Shown here piece by piece: positions 8,412 to 15,927 of a stretch of 27,015 nt of DNA. This stretch comes from CAZTYI01 sp964466185. GTDB taxonomy: Bacteria; Chlamydiota; Chlamydiia; Chlamydiales; SM23-39. The notes beneath the pieces are model-generated. The model worked only from the letters and a program-made list of their open reading frames with translations. It searched no databases and was not told where the DNA came from. The stretch's first letter is position 1. Every line of letters starts with the position of its first letter. The DNA lies in assembly GCA_964466185.1 (NCBI GenBank), contig CAYXMS010000020.1:1-27015 (forward strand), written 5' to 3'. Made by a program: the position numbers and the translations under genes.

Positions 8412-9065
8412 CTAATCATATTCACATCTTTGATCATAATCAAACTCCGGCTCGAGCGGGCCTCTAGCTAAAGCTATGGGGAGAAGTTCTGTCGGCTCGT
8501 TCAAACAATTTAAAATTTTTTGGATTGTCGGCCTATCTTCAATAAAAACAATAATCTTCATTTCCTTTTGGCATTTGGGACAAACTAGCGGCAGCACCTC
8601 ATAAATCCTCGCTATTAGCTTGGCTCAGCCAAAAGAAATCTTACGCGGCGTCCTTTTCTTCATTCAGGCTATTTATTAAAGAACAAAGAGTCTCCGCTGC
8701 GTCTCTAAAGGTTTGATCTTCCTTGCCTATGATCTTTTGCAGTTCCGGCCTGGCTAAACGAGGCTCTTTACCGGCCAAAGCTCTAATCTTTACTCTAAGC
8801 GGGCTATTTGAAGCTAAAACCCCATGATAAAAATGCCAATGATAGCGCGGAGGCGGAACAAGCGTAGTAAAACGGTCTAAAAGCTCAACAGGTTTTAATA
8901 AGAGCACTTTTTCTACTCTAAGATTAGATTTGGAAAGAACATACTTGAGCCTATTCCCTACCATTTCCAATTTACTCGAAGTAAAAATGGGACAAGCGCA
9001 ATAACGAATTAACCTCTCTAATCCTTCCCTCTCTTGAGCTTCAAAAGTTATTTGAAAATCACATA
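8412..9065 (-). pseudogene. IS91-type transposase, C-terminal fossil
   Basis: The minus strand first reads FEAQEREGLERLIRYCACP, then a stretch with LLKPVELLDRFTTLVPPPRYH and FYHGVLASNSPLR. This is the conserved C-terminal region of IS91-family Y2 transposases. After a frame change near 8643-8627 it continues AKLIARIYEVLPLVCPKC to a stop at 8412, containing the CPKCQKEM knuckle. A TGA at 8627-8625 replaces an expected Trp codon. The N-terminal catalytic region is absent. Its upstream edge overlaps the last codons of the permease gene, so the insertion or a deletion probably set that gene's present 3' end. Confidence 0.75.
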
Positions 9066-10271
9066 AAGCTCGAGCAACATTACCAAAAAACCAAATAAAA
9101 GAAGTAGTGATAAAGAAAATTTACCACCCAATAAAAGTCTTTTTATCTGCAGTTTATGTTTATACCGACCTTTCCAAACTAAAAGGGTTGGTAAAATGCC
9201 ATTTAAATAAGCCTCTCCAAAACCACCGGCAATACCAATAGATAAAAGAAAAATTGCAGGGTTAATCATCGTCATGATAAAAGGTGGCACAAAAGTTAAG
9301 CAGGTTAAAATTAAAGTTTTAACCTTGCTAGATTTCATTTTTATACCATCATTTATAAAATCATAAACAGAATAAGAAACCCCAAGCATTGAGGTTACAA
9401 TAGCAAATAAACCAAAAGCTTGACTTGCTTTTGCTATCCATAGATTACCTGTTAGATTAATGAGTATTTGCGTAATAGCTTGACCTTTAGCTGAAGCTTC
9501 TAAAATATCTGCTTTAGGAATAGCTCCAATGATAATCCACTGCCAAATGGCGTAAATTAAGAAAGGAAGAAACGATCCTAGAAAAATTGCCCAGCGCAGA
9601 TCTTTTACATTTTTTTTATAATGAAAAGTAAGCGGTGGAATAATGTTATGAAAACCAAAAGCACTAAAAAGTACTGGAGCAGCTATCGCCATACTTTTCC
9701 AATTAGTATGAAAAAATCTCTCCGTTGATACTAAAGAAGTTCCTGACCTTATAATTACAATATAGGCAAAAATAAGACCTATCATCAGAATATAGTTAAT
9801 TCTATCAACTAAATGTAAACCAGAGGCTACAATAGAACCAAAGAGCAAGCCAAAAAGAGCATAAGAGAACCAACCGGTTATATTAATAGAAAAAAAGGAA
9901 GAGAAGACAGAGGACAATATAGGAGCTCCTGCAGCAAAATAAGCTACCATTAAACAATAATACAACAGCACAAATACCATACCAGCTAAAACTTTTCCTT
10001 TTTTTCCTAAAAACCTCTCAGTCATAGATAATATGTTGGACCCTTCTTTCATCCAAAGCGTCGCTTCTAAAAAAAGCAGTCCTGTAATATACATAAAAAG
10101 CCAAACAGCAAAAGTAATCAACAAAGCTGGAAAAAAACCAGATTGGACCGTAACTAAAGGAATTCCTAACATACCAGCACCAATCGTGGTTCCACTGATT
10201 AACAAAGCGCCTTTCAGAACATTTTTAAAATTTAACGGCATACTTCCTATATTTTTAGTCACTGTCGTCAT
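9048..10271 (-). CDS. tyrP: aromatic/hydroxy amino acid permease, TyrP-like (HAAAP family)
   Basis: A 407-residue inner-membrane transporter with about 11 hydrophobic helices, close to the usual TyrP length. The N-terminal LISGTTIGAGMLGIPL is the family's substrate and cation-binding helix. The central FSAFGFHNIIPPL and late SIGIAGGFGEA segments also match HAAAP permeases. These import Tyr, Trp, Phe or related amino acids with protons. It is the fourth gene of a minus-strand operon, 32 bp after a HisRS gene, with AGGAG 5 nt before the ATG. The context suggests that the substrate, or a product of the operon, is the transported amino acid, possibly histidine (inference). The last codons coincide with an IS91 fossil, so the C-terminus may have been remodelled. 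Confidence 0.85.
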   Translation of the reverse strand: MTTVTKNIGSMPLNFKNVLKGALLISGTTIGAGMLGIPLVTVQSGFFPALLITFAVWLFMYITGLLFLEATLWMKEGSNILSMTERFLGKKGKVLAGMVFVLLYYCLMVAYFAAGAPILSSVFSSFFSINITGWFSYALFGLLFGSIVASGLHLVDRINYILMIGLIFAYIVIIRSGTSLVSTERFFHTNWKSMAIAAPVLFSAFGFHNIIPPLTFHYKKNVKDLRWAIFLGSFLPFLIYAIWQWIIIGAIPKADILEASAKGQAITQILINLTGNLWIAKASQAFGLFAIVTSMLGVSYSVYDFINDGIKMKSSKVKTLILTCLTFVPPFIMTMINPAIFLLSIGIAGGFGEAYLNGILPTLLVWKGRYKHKLQIKRLLLGGKFSLSLLLLFGFLVMLLELYVIFK

Positions 10272-10303
10272 TAGATCTCCTATTTAAAGTGAAATATTAA
10301 TCT

Positions 10304-11680
10304 TTATTTTGCTTCAGCTTCTCGCATTAATCTCTCTAATTCAACAACCGTTTCTTCAATAGTTGAAAACTCTTTTTGTTCTGCATTGCTCATGTTTTTA
10401 ACTACAAAAGCATTCGTATCCATAACCATAACGGTGAAAGGAATAGATTTTTTATTTGCATAATCTAATTCTTTTTTTATTTTTTTAGTACCAACAAAAA
10501 GATCTACATTAATGCCTCTTTCTCTTAACTGAAACCCCAGCTGATTAGCTTGCTCAGAAAAATTATTACCTCTCATAGCAATTAAAACATTGGCTAAAGT
10601 TCGCTGCTCTAAAGGAATTAAATCTTCTCTCAAACAAATATCAAACAGTCTGGTTAATCCAATAGCACCACCTGTTCCTTCAAGACCACTAGCCTTATCT
10701 AAAAAAGTATCAACTAAATTATCATATCTACCACCACTTGCAATACTACCATAACGTTCTTTGCCAACTAAAAAAGTCTCAAATACAATACCTGTATAAT
10801 AATCTAATCCTCTCACCATTTTAGGGCTAAACCCTATTTTCTCCATCCCTACACCACTAGCATTTAATAGATTCATTAATGTTTTGATCTCTTCTATAGG
10901 AGCAGCGCACGCTTCTTCTAAAACAGGCTCTTCTTTTATCGCAGCTTGAAACTCTTCTATAGAACCTGTCAAAGAATATAAATGTACTAACTTTGCTATT
11001 TTGAAAGATTCCATATCAGATAAAAGGGTCTGAAGATCTTGTTGAATTTCTTCAATTGAAACCTTATCCATTTTGTCAATAATACGAAGAGCTTCCGGCA
11101 GCTGCTCTTGAGAAACCCCAAAAACAGTAAGCATATTTTTAGCCAATTTAATATGGTTTACATTGATTTTAAAATCACCTATTTGTAGTTTGCTGAGCAC
11201 ATCATAAATAGTTGATATACACTCAACGTCAGCTTCAATTTTTAAAGCGTTGCCAATAACATCAATATCTGCTTGAAAAAAACCTCTAAATCTACCTGCT
11301 TGAGCATGCTCTCCTCTAAAAGAATAGGAAACATCAAAACGTTTTAAAGGGAAAATTAAAGAGTGGAACTTTTCTGCTATAAATAAAGCTAAAGATACAG
11401 TTCTATCAAAAGGCAAGCCAATATCTTTATCAGTGCCATCGCGCAAACCTAAAGTATAAATTTGTTTACCAATGCCACCTTTTAAAAATAAATTATCTAA
11501 CCTTTCTACCGGCCGAGGTGTAAAAGCTGAAAATCCATGTCTTACATACAACTCTTCAATTTTTGCTTTCATCTTATAGAACGCTTGATGCTCTTGCATA
11601 GAATAATTAGTGAACCCTGTAATCATTCCTAATTGCGCACTTGTTGCTAAACCACCTGCTGATTGTGTTACTGAAGACAT
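10304..11680 (-). CDS. hisS: histidyl-tRNA synthetase (non-canonical lineage)
   Basis: A 458-residue class II synthetase with all catalytic landmarks. Motif 2 is at about 118-143 (SFRGEHAQAGRFRGFFQ, Arg122), the HisA motif is RGLDYYTGIVFE (Arg290), and motif 3 is AIGLTRLF (Arg344). The anticodon-binding domain occupies about 365-445. Expected activity is histidine plus ATP to His-AMP, then transfer to tRNA-His. Motif 2 differs from the FRYERPQ/FRHERPQ form usual in bacterial housekeeping HisRS and has the IDVIG continuation of the other HisRS branch, suggesting an acquired second copy. It has GGAG 7-8 nt before the ATG and starts 21 bp after the HisD-like gene. It could charge tRNA or supply His-AMP to the operon's other enzymes (inference). 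Confidence 0.85.
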   Translation of the reverse strand: MSSVTQSAGGLATSAQLGMITGFTNYSMQEHQAFYKMKAKIEELYVRHGFSAFTPRPVERLDNLFLKGGIGKQIYTLGLRDGTDKDIGLPFDRTVSLALFIAEKFHSLIFPLKRFDVSYSFRGEHAQAGRFRGFFQADIDVIGNALKIEADVECISTIYDVLSKLQIGDFKINVNHIKLAKNMLTVFGVSQEQLPEALRIIDKMDKVSIEEIQQDLQTLLSDMESFKIAKLVHLYSLTGSIEEFQAAIKEEPVLEEACAAPIEEIKTLMNLLNASGVGMEKIGFSPKMVRGLDYYTGIVFETFLVGKERYGSIASGGRYDNLVDTFLDKASGLEGTGGAIGLTRLFDICLREDLIPLEQRTLANVLIAMRGNNFSEQANQLGFQLRERGINVDLFVGTKKIKKELDYANKKSIPFTVMVMDTNAFVVKNMSNAEQKEFSTIEETVVELERLMREAEAK

Positions 11681-11701
11681 AAAAAGCTCCTTTTTTCTGT
11701 T

Positions 11702-12850
11702 TTAATTTGATATTGCTTTTAAATGAGCATGATTGTGCTCATAATCAGCTAAATATTGTGCTGATTTTTTTGCTTTTAAGCACGGGTTTATAGGATTTAT
11801 TTTGGCTTTATAGCGAAGAAATGTAAAAGGTGAAATGCCACTACTTGAAATTGCTGTTTTTTGTGTTGGATCAGCACACCCTCTACCAATAGCCATATAA
11901 TCACCTAAACTAGAAGAAGCATTAATATAAAGAACGCCACAATTTGTAATTTGTGCTGATAGTTCATTCGCTCTTTTATTATCTCCTAAAATTTCAACTG
12001 TTTCAGGAGCAATTTCATTCACTATTTCTGCCACCGCTTTTAAATCTTTAGCTCTTATAACCTGGACCTGATCTGAGCAAGAAGCTAATCGCTGAGCTAC
12101 TTGCAAATCTTCACTCTGCATTTGCTCCCCTACTAAAATCAAATATCCTCTACTATCTTTACCATGCTCCATTTGAGCTGCTAAATCATCAATAGCAGAA
12201 ACTATCTTATCCGCTGAAAAAACAACAGCTGCTATTTCTGACGGTCCTGCAAAAAAATCAGTAGTTTTTCCTGCTATCAGTGCTGATAATTGCTTTAAAA
12301 TATTGAGCCTTTTTCCTGCTGGTCCACAGATCATATCAATAGGATTATCTAAAGCAAAAGTTAAGTAAGGAAAGCCAAATCTAGCAGGCCCTGATAAAAT
12401 CTTAGTTTGGTACTTTTTAGCAACATAAATAGATGCTGGACAAATATCTCCGTTTTCAGGGTTTCTAGCTAAATAAGCAGTTATATTTTTTACGCCAGCA
12501 CTCTTTGCTGCACTAGCCCACGTAATTAAAGAGCTACTTAAGCGATATGGCACATAAATGCCTATATGGTTCAAAGGAGCTGGCTCTAAATTAACATCAT
12601 CATAGGAAAAATTAGTTGTAGCTGAGTATAGAAGGTGATGATTTAAATGATCTAATCTTGCAATAAGAATATCTAATGATTCTTGCAGCTCTTCTGGCAA
12701 AGAAAAATCTAAATGTTCTGAAGAAGGCTCTATAGGAAACGGGGAGATCTGTTTTTGTTTATAATAGTGAGAAACAGCTTCTTGAGGATTACTTTGAAAC
12801 GATTGAATAAAGTTCAAAGAATCTTGCAGCTCTTCAGGATTAATTAACAT
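11702..12850 (-). CDS. HisD-like (histidinol dehydrogenase family) protein lacking catalytic His
   Basis: A 382-residue protein, shorter than ordinary HisD (about 430). The family frame is clear: PLNHIGIYVPYR (92-103), MICGPAGKR (173-181), FFAGPSEIA (199-207), AAQMEHGKD (224-232), NEIAPETVEIL (278-288), SLGDYMAIG (314-322) and a C-terminal His-rich EHNHAHLKA. By comparison with E. coli HisD the zinc ligands Gln226, His229, Asp317 and a C-terminal His are kept. The catalytic Glu-His pair (PEHLE in the family) is PETVE here, so Glu283 remains but His is Thr284. The GPNHVLPT loop has become IGRGCADPT, also losing a His. Standard histidinol oxidation is therefore doubtful. Its start overlaps the HisZ-like stop by 7 nt. 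Confidence 0.8.
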   Translation of the reverse strand: MLINPEELQDSLNFIQSFQSNPQEAVSHYYKQKQISPFPIEPSSEHLDFSLPEELQESLDILIARLDHLNHHLLYSATTNFSYDDVNLEPAPLNHIGIYVPYRLSSSLITWASAAKSAGVKNITAYLARNPENGDICPASIYVAKKYQTKILSGPARFGFPYLTFALDNPIDMICGPAGKRLNILKQLSALIAGKTTDFFAGPSEIAAVVFSADKIVSAIDDLAAQMEHGKDSRGYLILVGEQMQSEDLQVAQRLASCSDQVQVIRAKDLKAVAEIVNEIAPETVEILGDNKRANELSAQITNCGVLYINASSSLGDYMAIGRGCADPTQKTAISSSGISPFTFLRYKAKINPINPCLKAKKSAQYLADYEHNHAHLKAISN

Positions 12851-13860
12851 AACAGCTGCTCTTGTTGTTGTGCTAGCAAAAGCCTTTCGTATCCAATAGC
12901 AAGTCCCATAGAGTAAATATCCTCTTTAGGACCAAAACTTTTTACTAGCTTTGAAAAATCTCCTCCTCCGGCTATTTCTTTCATAGAGCCTGCATCTAAT
13001 TGAAAGACAACTCCATTATAAAAATTTAAAGAGCGATGAATCCCAGAATCAAAAGAAAAAACATCTGTTGAAATTCCTTTAGCCACAAGATGGTCATAAA
13101 CTGTTTGTAGCTCTATATAGGCTTTTTCACAACCTAAACTTTTAACATATTCAATCCCCTCTACTAAAGAAACGTTTCTTAACTGAGCCATTTTAATTAA
13201 ATTTTGCATTGCTCTTTTTTCTAAATTTAAGTTAGTTAAAACATCTTGCAATTTATTAAAATCACCTTTTTCCATAAGGTTAATAATTCGTCTTTTTAAA
13301 ATCGGTTCAAAATTATGTTTTTTGAAATTCTCTAGTACAATTTCAGTATGAGAAAAACGTATTTTTGGTTTTAAATTAAAATAAGCTAACAACTCTAAAA
13401 TAATTTGAAAAACAGTAGTTGTTTGAAATAAATGGTCTTTATGTGATGTAGCAAAATTTTCTATACCGATTTGAAAAAAAGATTTTTTTCTTTTTTTGCA
13501 AATTTCTTCATCTTTCTCTAGCCTTACCATTTCTTGAAAATAATGAAAAGCATAGTGCGATTTTTTAGAAAAATCCAGATCTGTTAATAATCTCGCTATT
13601 TGAGTCGTACTCTCATAACGCAACGCTCCAGAGGTAACTTTCTTTTCATGAAATAATACTCCATGAAACACACGATTTAAATTGTCTGGATGCAGTGGCA
13701 AGGGAGAGGGCCCTACAACATCCTCTAAAGGAGAAATGATTGGAGCTTCAATCTCTTCAAATCCATATTTCTCACATAATGCATTAAAGTGTGATTGAAC
13801 TTCTCTTCGACGTTTAATTTCATCGGAAAACCTAAACGGAAACCCCACTAAATTTAACAT
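12844..13860 (-). CDS. HisRS/HisZ-like class II synthetase paralog
   Basis: A 338-residue protein with the class II catalytic fold but no anticodon-binding domain, the layout of HisZ, the regulatory subunit of short-form ATP phosphoribosyltransferase. Visible marks are YGFEEIEAPIISP (motif 1), GALRYESTTQIARL (Arg81), a motif 2 region QEMVRLEKDE (Arg113), RSLNFYNGVVFQ in place of RGLDYYTG, IAGGGDFSKLV, and motif 3 GLAIGYERLLL near residues 318-328. HisZ normally works with HisG, but no hisG is in the window, so it may act as a histidine-binding subunit or an adenylating enzyme for the downstream proteins (inference). It is the first gene of the operon. No Shine-Dalgarno is seen in the predicted 24-nt leader. 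Confidence 0.75.
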   Translation of the reverse strand: MLNLVGFPFRFSDEIKRRREVQSHFNALCEKYGFEEIEAPIISPLEDVVGPSPLPLHPDNLNRVFHGVLFHEKKVTSGALRYESTTQIARLLTDLDFSKKSHYAFHYFQEMVRLEKDEEICKKRKKSFFQIGIENFATSHKDHLFQTTTVFQIILELLAYFNLKPKIRFSHTEIVLENFKKHNFEPILKRRIINLMEKGDFNKLQDVLTNLNLEKRAMQNLIKMAQLRNVSLVEGIEYVKSLGCEKAYIELQTVYDHLVAKGISTDVFSFDSGIHRSLNFYNGVVFQLDAGSMKEIAGGGDFSKLVKSFGPKEDIYSMGLAIGYERLLLAQQQEQLLC

Positions 13861-13891
13861 AATTTAAAGTTGGTTTATTGTTTGCAAAAAA

Positions 13892-13920
13892 AATTTATTC
13901 TAGACTTTTCTTTAAGTCAA
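13892..13920 (-). promoter_or_regulatory. promoter of the HisZ-HisD-HisRS-permease operon
   Basis: On the minus strand TTGACT (13920-13915) and TAAATT (13897-13892) are separated by exactly 17 nt. Transcription would begin about 25 nt before ATG 13860. It is the only good promoter pattern ahead of the four tightly packed genes (gaps -7, 21 and 32 bp). Confidence 0.5.
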
Positions 13921-14026
13921 TAAAAAATCTATTTTAAAAAATAAAAAAAAAGAATTTTTCATTTATCAAAACTCTAAAGATGTGCTAAAAAATACAACTT
14001 ACAATTTTTACAGAAGGTCAATAGCG

Positions 14027-14962
14027 ATGTCCTCATTCCCAATTTCTATAGATGTTTCCTTAGTTCGTGAAGAGCAAAGATTTAGTAATGATTTTAATCG
14101 ATTATTAGATCAAAAAATACACCAAATAGTCCTTTTTTTCTTTGGTAAATATGAAGGCTACCCAAAAGGAAATACGAAAGCTTATATGCGGCTTTTTCAA
14201 AAAATGCACCTAACTGAGAAAAAAGGTCTAAAAATGGTTTTATATGATTTAAAAGCATGGGGACGTTTCTTTTCAAAGCCCGATGGCACTCCTTTAGCCA
14301 GCTCTTTAGAAGAAAAAAATCTGACTGCAATAAGCTTAAACGATCTTTTTACTGCCAAGAACATAGAAGTTTTTCCTTCCTGTGATTTTTTTAAATTCTT
14401 AAAAACCATCGATGATGCAGCCTTCATTCAATATTTCCAAAACATCTTTAAAGAACGAACTGTGATTTTTCTCAAAAGTCAAGAAGTTTTAGCTGGTAAA
14501 GAAGAGACTAAACACCCAATGGTCAATGAGCTGTTTGAAACAGACACCCCCCCAATACTGAAACCATTACAAGATTTACCTGCAAAAGCTGTCTATTCAG
14601 CAATGGAGTGGTTAGAGCTAGTCTGGCTTACCGTTAAAAGAGTTGAAATAACAATGCAAGAGGGTGAAGCAGCTGCTCCTAATGGTGAAATCACCATTTT
14701 ATATGCCCTACCCAATGATGAATATCGTTACGTTCATAATGACCAAGATCAAGGTGATGGATTTGTAGAATTTAAACAGGATATTCGAGAATATCTAAAA
14801 ATAAAAAAATTAACAGATACGCTCAAACACATAAATATTATTTTTTATTCATTTAAATATGGATCTAACCCCTCTGTTCGCCCCTATTTAAATGGCCCTT
14901 TTTTAACCTCGGACTCAAGCCAGCTACTACCAGAGCTAAAAAAGTTAGCAATATCAATTTAA
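14027..14962 (+). CDS. hypothetical protein divergent from the his-like operon
   Basis: A predicted soluble protein of 311 residues that I do not recognise. The start chosen is ATG 14027 (MSSFPISIDV), with AGAAGG 9 nt upstream. An in-frame upstream start at 13982 would add 15 residues without a binding site. The N-terminal half is rich in Phe, Lys and Asp (KIHQIVLFFFGKYEGYPKG). The C-terminal third has an alternating beta-rich look (GEITILYALPNDEYRYVH, HINIIFYSFKYG). No signal peptide or membrane helix is seen. It is divergent from the operon and convergent with the racemase gene (14 bp between stops), so it may belong to the same functional group, but nothing in its sequence shows a role. 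Confidence 0.65.
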   Translation: MSSFPISIDVSLVREEQRFSNDFNRLLDQKIHQIVLFFFGKYEGYPKGNTKAYMRLFQKMHLTEKKGLKMVLYDLKAWGRFFSKPDGTPLASSLEEKNLTAISLNDLFTAKNIEVFPSCDFFKFLKTIDDAAFIQYFQNIFKERTVIFLKSQEVLAGKEETKHPMVNELFETDTPPILKPLQDLPAKAVYSAMEWLELVWLTVKRVEITMQEGEAAAPNGEITILYALPNDEYRYVHNDQDQGDGFVEFKQDIREYLKIKKLTDTLKHINIIFYSFKYGSNPSVRPYLNGPFLTSDSSQLLPELKKLAISI

Positions 14963-14976
14963 TCTGTCACTACTCA

Positions 14977-15645
14977 TTATGAGATCATTTTTTTAATTGC
15001 TATTTCTAACGGGTCGATTATTTCAAAATTAGAGTTAAGCCCATACTCAAACAAAGGATAAGTATAGTTTAAAAGAGACAACTCAGTACAGCCTAGCACC
15101 ATATTGATAGGTTTAGTTGAGTATTTATTTAAAAAATCAGCAAACTCATACGCTTTTTTCTCACTAAAAGAGCCTTTTAACTTTTGATATATGCAAGCAT
15201 CTATTTCTTTTTGCATCTCTAATGATGGGTAAAAACAGTTTACCAGTTCATATAGATTATTTGATCTAAAAGAAATTGTAGATAGAATCAAAGTATCTCT
15301 AGAGCTATTTTTTATAACTTTTTTTGTTTCTTCTATAAGATGTACTAGCTCAAACCCAGGTTTTTTTGTAATAAATAGGTGTAGTGTATTACAAGCAATA
15401 ATAGCCTTTTCAATTTTATTTTGTGCAAATATTTCAAAACAACTTTGAAGCTGATCAGATATCTGTTTTTTATGTTTTTGAGGATCTATCAACATGTCAT
15501 GAAAAGGATAAGACAAAAGCATTATAAAAGGAAAATCGGAGTCTTGATAAGCTCCTAATTTCTGATAATTTTTAATGATTTTTTCAAAAGCAAGCTTCCC
15601 CCCCATAGGTCCAGCTCCACCAATAATACCTAATCTTTTATTCAT
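14977..15645 (-). CDS. aspartate/glutamate racemase family protein
   Basis: A 222-residue cofactor-independent racemase of the Asp/Glu superfamily. The N-terminal IGGAGPMGGKLAFEKI loop is typical of aspartate racemase and YgeA/RacX-like proteins. Both catalytic cysteines are present: Cys85 in IIACNTLH and Cys186 in VLGCTELSL. Such enzymes invert the alpha carbon of Asp, Glu or, in the YgeA/RacX branch, a broad range of amino acids including His. In this setting a broad-range enzyme supplying a D-amino acid is conceivable (inference). The gene is divergent from the ammonia-lyase homolog across a 282-bp region with a large palindrome. No strong ribosome binding site is seen. Confidence 0.8.
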   Translation of the reverse strand: MNKRLGIIGGAGPMGGKLAFEKIIKNYQKLGAYQDSDFPFIMLLSYPFHDMLIDPQKHKKQISDQLQSCFEIFAQNKIEKAIIACNTLHLFITKKPGFELVHLIEETKKVIKNSSRDTLILSTISFRSNNLYELVNCFYPSLEMQKEIDACIYQKLKGSFSEKKAYEFADFLNKYSTKPINMVLGCTELSLLNYTYPLFEYGLNSNFEIIDPLEIAIKKMIS

Positions 15646-15715
15646 AGCTGTGATTTAATTTACTTAAAGATAAGTAAAATTATATATTATTAAATACTTT
15701 TTTGACAATCTAAAA

Positions 15716-15750
15716 AAGATAATATTTTGTTATGATAACAAAATAATCTT
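15716..15750. promoter_or_regulatory. AT-rich palindrome between racemase and ammonia-lyase genes (operator candidate)
   Basis: The core (15724-15744) is a perfect inverted repeat, ATTTTGTTAT and ATAACAAAAT around a single G. Outer arms AAGAT (15716-15720) and ATCTT (15746-15750) also pair, extending the symmetry to about 35 bp with a 2-nt offset. Lying between divergent genes and without GC pairs or a terminal T run, it looks more like a dimeric regulator site than a terminator. Confidence 0.45.
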
Positions 15751-15927
15751 TATTAAAATCCTAACCTTTTTTTAAAAAAATGTTTGCAAAAAATAAAGCA
15801 TCTGATCAAACCTATTTTTTTTAATTTTTAAATTATCTAAAAAAACCAGTTTAAAACTGAGTTAAAAATAAACAACTAGATTGCCCTTTACAAAGGCACT
15901 CAAATTAACCTGTCTAAGGAGAATAAA

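Noticed and set aside
14094..14427. Two minus-strand open frames of 76-78 residues
   Set aside because: They lie wholly inside the 311-residue plus-strand gene and have Phe- and Lys-rich antisense composition typical of AT-rich shadows.
15702..15736. TTGACA at 15702-15707 with TATGAT at 15731-15736 as the ammonia-lyase promoter
   Set aside because: The spacing is 23 nt, too long for a sigma70 promoter, and the -10 candidate lies inside the palindrome.
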